DNA from: Cryptomeria japonica | Lineage: Eukaryota; Streptophyta; Pinopsida; Cupressales; Cupressaceae | Assembly (NCBI RefSeq): GCF_030272615.1 | Contig: NC_081409.1 | Location: 528,050,291-528,114,290, forward strand | DNA: 64,000 bases | Reading direction: 5' to 3' | In this document: piece by piece, positions 57,567 to 64,000 of the stretch | Layout of the letters: every line of letters begins with the position of its first letter | Position numbering within the stretch: the first letter of the stretch is position 1 | Notes under the pieces: model-generated | Databases searched by the model: none | Told to the model about the DNA's origin: nothing | What the model saw: the letters and a program-made list of their open reading frames with translations, nothing else | Translations under genes and position numbers: made by a program

Positions 57567-60500
57567 ATGGCATCATCTGGTTTTGGTGTGGCGACTCCAT
57601 TGGTTGTCAAGATAACCGATAAGGCAAGTCTAGAATTCAAGAAACATCCATACAAATCGATGGAAGATGATCTGAATGGAGCATTTTTGTCTGTTCCATA
57701 TGGGGTTTTGTAAGTTGAGGACATTAGGGCATACATCCACTGTAATGTCGAGGAGCTTGGGAACATTGAAATGTTGTCACTTTATACCAAGCACATGATA
57801 GACGATATGGGCAATTTGAAACCAGATTTCAAGTCTCTGCAAGATAAGGGTTTCATTCAGTTTGTGAACTTTTCGGTTTTCGATGAACTAATCAAATGGG
57901 TTAGATATATTTTGAGTAGGGTACAATATGAATTCATATGGTTGGATAAACCATGCAAAATCACCAAGAGTGCAATCCAAGCCATGAAATGTCTAAATGC
58001 AATCAGTGAAGTTCCTAGTCTGAGAAATGTAAAGAACACAATAGTGACAGAGGTAACCAGTTCATATAATGACAATAGATCGATGACAATTAGTGATATT
58101 ATTGAGTATGATGTTAGATTTGCCTCCATGGTGACAGGATACAAGGTATACCAATCAAGTAGGGAAAAATTATTCTCCGGTATGACTATATATGTAGCCT
58201 ATCAAATCCTTAAAGAGGATAAGTTATATGATTTGTGTGGAGTACTTCTCAATGAGCTTATGAGTAGCCTGAAGAAAATTAAGCAGGACAAGAAGCATGT
58301 TTTCAAGTTTGGTACTTTGATTATCTGTTTAGCATTTTACTTCATGAAGGAGATCCTTGGTGTAGGTAAGGTACATTGGGCATATGATAAACCAGTGGCT
58401 ATATAGATTAAGGAAGCTTTGCAAGGATTAGGTGATGCACAAGCACAAAAATTTGTTTTGTGGGGACATTTTAAGTCTTTCCAAGGTATGATGCAAAGCA
58501 GAGAAAGGATTCCAAAGAAGATTGTAGAAAAGTATGAGGATACCATATGATTCATGGTGGATAAAGACCAATGCCTTATGGAAGAAGTTGAGCCAAGAAC
58601 AATGTGGATCATGCCCATGGGGTATGAAGTTGATGCAAATATTCTCGATATGTATGCTCAACATATTTTGAGTAAGACAGTGGATGAAAAGGAAGAGAGA
58701 TTTGGAACTTATAAGGAGAAAATCTTAATCTTGCATTCTCAATTCACTAAGCCCAGAATGCAAAAGAGAGTGAGAAAAGAAGTAGAACAATTTTTTGAAG
58801 ATATGGGCATTACTAAGGAAGTAGTCCATAGGGCTTGAGAGAAAAACATCCTAAAAGAGGAGGACATGGTTCAACCTAAGAAGACTAAACCCTCTACTCC
58901 TCCTAATCCAAGGCAAACAAAGTCAAAACCCTCCTTCAGTTCTCAAAAGCATGCCCCTCCACCAAAGCTTCAAACCAAATCATCTGGTGGAGTAGAGAAG
59001 AGAAATAAAGGGAAACCTATGAGAGTCTATGTGGCAGCCACTATAGAAGAAGAGATAAAATATGATGAAGCAGTGAGGGAAGTTAAGAAGACTGCTACCT
59101 TTGCCAGGGTAGTGAGGAAGCCACCATCCGGTGAAGTCCAGCCAAGAAAGAAGCAGAAAGTTGGAGGTGAGAAATCCGATAGACCTCGTCCAAGAAAGAA
59201 GCCCAAGTCCGAGCTTGATGAAGCTTCGAAGTTTGGAAAACTAGAAGGTAACTATAGTATTGTGCCCCCAATTTTACTAAGTCAGATTGTTGATGAAGTA
59301 ATAAAGGAAGAGAATTTGAAGCATATATCTGAATATTATGAGAATTGTGATGAAAATGATCAAAGAGAAATAGAGGAAGCCATTGTACAATATATGAATG
59401 TATATAGTAAAGCCCTGATAGAATTTTCATCAATGATTTTGAAGGGTCTATATGGGATTTTGGATGCCAAAAGGCATATGACTAGTCTTGAAGATGAGAG
59501 AATAAAAGAATATGTTTTGGTTAATTTGTGCTCTGTAATTTCTTAGAGTGAAGTGGACAAAATCCTTAACCTTGCAAAGAGTAGATTTAGAAGTAAAACC
59601 AAAGTTAATAAGATCATGTTTGTAAAAGTTGCTAAAGTAGCCAAGGAAACAAAAACAATTTTGAAACAAGTTTTGGAAGAGCATAAGTATGAGCTAAATC
59701 TGGTAAAAGATGACACCATTCCAGAAGTAATACACAAGATACCTCCACTCCAGAGGAGCAGACAAATGTACAGACTGCAATTGGAGATGATACTGATACT
59801 CAGAAGGTTGTAGACTCTGGTGAGGCTGATCAGAATCCTTCGGTAATAAATGTTGAATCAAAAAAGGATGCTGAGGATTTTAGTGGTGGGAAAGATGAAG
59901 ATATAGAGAAGGGTGAAGAGGGAGAGAAGGGAAAGGATGGAGATAAGATTGAATAGGTTCTGACGGCAAGGGAAATTGTGACTATGGACAAGGGCAAGCA
60001 AATTATCACTGACACAGATCTCACCCAAGAACCTATAGATCTTAGCTCATTGTCTCCCATTCAAGCACTGAAACTTGCATCTCTTGCACAAGCTAAAGCA
60101 AGTGAGGACTTACTCAAGTCTCACACCGAAGACAAGGGGTTGATATTATTGGCCACAAATGTGCTAGAGAAGATTTTTCCATCCTTCAAGCAAGATACAG
60201 TTGATACTCCCTCTGGTAAGCTGAGTATTTTAAAAGCAGTAGATTCTCATTTTGTATCTTTGGAGAAAGTGGTTGATGCAAAGGCAAAGGTTTTGAGTCA
60301 ATTTAATGCTATGCGACTGAGAACAATTTTGAAAATGGTTGAAGGTGATAGGGTTAGTTTGACTATTGGTTTAAAAGCTAATCAAGAAGCATTGGATGAA
60401 GGCGATAAGATATATAAGTCATGTCTTATTTTGCCTAAGTTTACTATTGATATTGATAAGAAAATAAGAGAGTGTGAAAGTCAGTTAGCCAATATATCTC

Positions 60501-60841
60501 AATCATTTTCCCCCTAATCATTTTTTGCTAGTAATCTGGAAGCTCGGGTGATGGCTCTACTTGACAAAATCAAGAGCCTTAATCAAGAGAAAGATAGAAT
60601 AGTCGGAAGAGTGGGAGAACTCAGAATTTTAATATCTCCCTGATTGGATACCTTGTTGAGCAGTCAGTCGGATGCTATGAATGCTTTGAATAAGAGTGTT
60701 CCTTCATATCTAAGAGGAGCAGAGATGCACACTTATTTTTTTAGTGCTCTGATTAATATTTTAGAGAATTTGAAGAAAGGTTGGGATGGTCACCTACAAT
60801 CCCTGAAGACAATTTTTGCAAATATTTTCAAATTTTTGTAA
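57567..60841 (+). pseudogene. Large unrecognised element-borne protein, about 1090 codons, decayed
   Basis: Starts at ATG 57567 (MASSGFGVATPLVVKITDK). One frame holds to about 59745 with stops at 57711, 58404, 58548, 58836 and 59544. A 1-bp slip then moves to another frame, which holds to 60841 with stops at 59954, 60515 and 60641. I do not recognise the family and see no reverse transcriptase, integrase, protease or zinc knuckle. Part 1 (to about 58840): globular and largely alpha-helical in appearance (FDELIKWVRYILSRVQYEFI, HVFKFGTLIICLAFYFMKEI). Part 2 (58866-59230): Pro/Lys-rich and basic (KKTKPSTPPNPRQTKSKPS), possibly nucleic-acid binding or nuclear targeting. Part 3: helical and Lys/Glu-rich, with an acidic stretch (about 59880-59950) and coiled-coil-like ends. 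It lies just before the polypurine tract and LTR, the place where SIRE-type copia elements carry an extra envelope-like ORF; that parallel is positional only. Confidence 0.6.
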
Positions 60842-60898
60842 GTAACTGTGTATATTATTGTACATAAATTTTGGCAGATACCTACCTTTTCCATTGAT

Positions 60899-60913
60899 GT
60901 CAAAGGGGGAGAA
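60899..60913 (+). other. Internal polypurine-like motif
   Basis: GTCAAAGGGGGAGAA, about 150 bp before the right LTR. Confidence 0.6.
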
Positions 60914-61043
60914 AGTGGAGTGAATTTTTTTTCATATTCTCAAGGGGAGCTTGTTGATCATATTTAATTTTGAGATTTTTGTTGTTTTAGAATTTTGTTG
61001 TTTTGGGTTAACAGTGTCATTTTTCACAAGTGTTGCCATCAAT

Positions 61044-61058
61044 GCCAAAGGGGGAGAT
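61044..61058 (+). other. Polypurine tract of the composite
   Basis: GCCAAAGGGGGAGAT abuts TGTTGGCAAGAG. Confidence 0.85.
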
Positions 61059-62234
61059 TGTTGGCAAGAGACACTGTACCGTTAGAGATTTGTGCATGAG
61101 GAATGTTTTGGGGTTGTCAATGATGGAAATTCAACATAGAAATTCTATCTGGTATATGTAGAAGTGATCTATCGAAAGTTTGAGAAGTTTGTTATTCATC
61201 TATGCTTAAGTCTGGAAGCTGGAATATAGAGTGTGGATACATTGAGTGCTATCTCAATTCCAATTGCCTAATTTTGGTTGTAGTGATAGAAGTAGTTGAT
61301 TAGACATTTGAAGCAGCTTACTTCACAATCGTAGCCTCTAGTATTGATTCTCGTGCAAGATGATACCGGTAATTTAGGAAGAATAGAGTTATTTTGGTGT
61401 AACGTGTTATGTGGAATGTTTTGGATGATTTCAATGATTTTCTTTGAGTTCGAGGTGGTTGAGCCAACATGTGGGAAGCTTACTATCTTGATTTTTTTAG
61501 GTTCGCATATGGATTGGTAATCGAATTGAGCCGACTTATTGTTACACCTTTTATGTTGCATGTTATGTGATTTTTCAGGGCGACATGGAATTTGATTTAA
61601 TTAATTGGTGTGAATATAAAATACCGATTCGTTTGAGCATTTTGAAGATAGATATGAGTGTGCAAAGGTTGTATGAGTGTTAGTGCATAGTTTCACTTGC
61701 GCAGTTGAGATATTTGAGATCCGGTATATGATAGAGCAACAAAATAGAGCAATGAGACAGAATAGTGGTAGAAGACCTTTTGTGCTTAACCAGAACTGCA
61801 ATTTGGCATTTGTAGATGCTATTCTCCAGTTCAAACATTCTTGTTGTCACTTGTAATCTTTGTAAGACATTGAGCCTTCCTCTGGGTTGTAGCCCTCTTT
61901 TGTAGCTAAGTAGTGAGCTCTAGGTAATGTGCCTGAATGCACGTGCATTCCCCTCTTGTAATATTATTATACTCCTAATCACAGTATTATAATATTGTGG
62001 GTCTCAATCTCACTGTGGTTTTTCCCTTTCCAGGTTTCCACACAAAAAATTCGGTGTTATGGTTTTATGCTTGTTTTCTTTCAGCTTTTGCACTTTGCTT
62101 TTATTCATTTGCATCTAGTGGTTTAAGAATCAGGTTAAGAAAGTTGCTAATTACAGAACACTAATTCAACCTTGTCCTCCCCCCCCCTCTCTCCCCCCCT
62201 CCTCTCCCCCCCTCAATGTTCATTGATTCCAACA
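61059..62234 (+). repeat. Right LTR of the 36-kb composite
   Basis: 1176 bp, the partner of 26454-27601. The C-rich stretch near its 3' end is expanded into several C runs with CT spacers (about 62178-62212). Confidence 0.88.
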
Positions 62235-63399
62235 ATATTGAGATGGATGGAATGGGTTTATGTGGGACAAGATTTTGGCATAGTAAGCATGCAATGGATA
62301 GATTTGTTGCTCAAGGTAGCAATATAACAATACTCAAAAGGTGGATGATTTGTGAAGAGTGGAGACTCCAATTTATAGATTGGAGTGGCCCAAAATGGAG
62401 GGTCAAGATCAAAGATGAATGGAGGGCTAGGATTGAAACTGAAAGAAGGTGGGAGAAGATTGAGAGGAAAAAGTGGGAGATCCAAGAGATTTGCCATAAA
62501 GGCATTTCTTGTCTCTACACTTCTCAAGTACATGGGGAAGAGTTCCCTAAATACCTTGGGAAGAGAAGAAGGAATATGAGGAATTAAAAATTTTAAGATA
62601 ATAGAATGTGTGGCGAGAATAAATGGATGAAGGAATTAAAAATTTCTTGGGAAGAGGGGGCATGGGGAGATTCAAGGAATTTGAAATTCCTTGGAAGAGC
62701 CAAAGTTGGTGCATTTAAGGTTTGGAAGGTGAGATGGTAAAGCCATTTATGGTAAAGAGTTGACCCATCCCTAGTCCGGGTGATTAGGGATGTGCAAATG
62801 ATTAGGGAGACTGAATAGGTGGCTTAATGAGAGATTAGGAATGCAAGTGGGAGAATTAGGAGGATGGGAAATGAGGAGAGAGAATGAGTGGAGAAATATA
62901 AAATTGAAGGAAATGATATGCATGACTAGGGTAAATTAATTAGGCTAGATGATAGGATTAAGAAGGATGATTTGTAGGAATCGGGGGGTTAGTCAATTAA
63001 TTAATATTAATTAACTAAGCAGGGGTTTAGAAGAAATAATGGAGGTTTATTTGATTTTAGAAGAATAAGGAATAAAATTTTGATAAATTAATTATAAAGG
63101 CTATAGTGATAAAATTAATTAAATTTGATTTAGTTAGTTTTAAGAGGAAGATGACTAACACAATTAATTTGATTAATTATGTGGAAAAGACTAAATTTAA
63201 TTAATTTTAGGCATCTACAGGAATTAGCAAAATCACAAGAAAGTGCAAGCCCTTATTGGCCACTCATGTCTAGGGCTAGTAGATAACAACCCCCACAATT
63301 GCTATGATATGTGATAGGGAGAGTTTTGGGCTTCCTTTCCAAAGGGAAAGAGATGGTGCACCAAAAGTACCTATAAAACAAAGTCATGCCATTGTTATT
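62235..63399. other. No gene seen; right flank
   Basis: A 123-codon frame (62216-62587) begins inside the LTR and is Trp/Arg/Lys-rich without a known motif; I treat it as chance. The rest is purine-rich, then TTAATTAA-rich. Confidence 0.5.
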
Positions 63400-64000
63400 A
63401 TTTGAATCATAAGAAAAATAAATTTAAACTTAAATTAAAATTATATATGTATATAGTTTAAGTGTAATATTGTATTATAAATTGTATATCAAAATTAAAT
63501 ATATTTATTTATTAATGTATAAATTATATTTTAATTATATAATGTAAATTATTAAATATATTTTAAAAATATTATTATATTGATAAATAAGAGATCACAA
63601 TAATAAATTATATTTTAATTTTTATAATATAAATTATTAAATATATTTTAAAAGTATTATTATATTGATAAATAAGATTTTTAATAGCAAGTCAAGTTAT
63701 GATTTTACATAGCAATATCATAACATTAATATAAAAGTATATATTTTTATATTAGATACATTAAATATTTAATGCATATATTTATTATTTAATTAAATAG
63801 TTTTTAAATTCTATTGTCAAATTTAAATATAATGTATAATTAATTTATAATATCTTTCAAGATGATATTATATACATTGTTTTATTAAAAGAAGCAAACT
63901 CAAACAAAAAGAAGAATAAAGCAATTTGGATGAAAATTATTTATATATTAAAAAGAAGTTTTTAAAAATTGGAAAACTCGTATGAATTGAAAAAAATAGG
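63400..64000. repeat. Very AT-rich tract with a 73-bp duplication
   Basis: A block starting TAAATTATATTTTAATT at 63520-63592 recurs at 63604-63677 with few changes, separated by 11 bases. No gene. Confidence 0.75.

Larger units (their letters stand above)
26454..62234 (+). mobile_element. Old copia-like element expanded to about 36 kb by nested insertions (model)
   Basis: Two LTRs of one family in the same orientation lie at the ends. The left one is followed by a TGGTATCA-type priming site and a gag-like region. The right one is preceded by a polypurine tract. The flanking five bases differ at one position (AAATT at 26449-26453, ATATT at 62235-62239). Without the recognised inserts, roughly 7-8 kb of own internal DNA would remain. 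No reverse transcriptase of this family is seen, so the element was either non-autonomous or lost pol. The LTRs differ at roughly one base in ten by eye, which makes it the oldest datable insertion here. Alternatively, the two LTRs belong to two separate truncated copies. Confidence 0.55.

Noticed and set aside
62216-62587. 123-codon frame rich in Trp, Arg and Lys
   Set aside because: It starts inside the LTR, and composition alone explains it. No known motif.

Overview
The window looks like one stretch of transposon-filled DNA from a large plant nuclear genome. It is AT-rich and CpG-poor, has no operon-like packing, and holds several families of plant LTR retrotransposon plus 3' ends of RNase H-bearing LINEs. 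The chromodomain-bearing Ty3/gypsy remnant, the Ty1/copia elements primed by a TGGTATCAGAGC-type site and the density of nested insertions fit a gymnosperm or another big plant genome, but the sequence does not name the species. I find no intact host gene. Every long reading frame either belongs to a transposable element or is decayed.

Layout, left end: 1-1778 is the 3' half of a Ty3/gypsy chromovirus (RNase H end, integrase, chromodomain), followed by its polypurine tract and an LTR starting at 1801. At 4350-4784 lies a catalytically broken RNase H of a LINE, then a 121-bp (TA)n tract, then a decayed unknown reading frame (5458-6438). At 6481-9441 sits a complete but non-coding LTR retrotransposon on the minus strand, with a perfect 5-bp target duplication (GTTAT). 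A probable LINE 3' tail ends at about 10223, and 10224-13740 shows no gene.

Middle: a purine-rich (GA/GATA) tract at 13741-14551 and 23722-24994 is split by a tandem copia array (14557-23716). Its order is LTR, internal, LTR, truncated internal, LTR fragment, with near-matching outer target duplications (GTGGC/GTGAC). The first unit has a full but broken gag-pol (16102-20250). A LINE 3' end follows (25071-25433).

Right half: two related LTRs of another copia-like family (26454-27601 and 61059-62234) bracket about 36 kb. They probably belong to one old element. Next to its left LTR it carries a gag-like zinc-knuckle region, and next to its right LTR an unrecognised ~1090-codon frame (57567-60841). 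Inside lie (a) a copia LTR fragment that received a complete minus-strand copia element (31801-39533, TSD ACCCT), (b) a plus-strand gypsy fragment with its 3' LTR (42377-43569), and (c) a minus-strand gypsy fragment of the same family. The LTR of (c) was hit by a young gag-protease-only gypsy element (47688-55463, TSD ATGAG). The nesting is three levels deep in places.

The elements do not form a pathway. Their relation is parasitic: two elements with intact LTRs, target duplications and priming sites (6481-9441 and 47688-55463) lack their own reverse transcriptase and would need enzymes supplied by relatives. All coordinates of LTR ends, target duplications and stop codons were read by eye. 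Similarity statements come from inspection, not from database searches.
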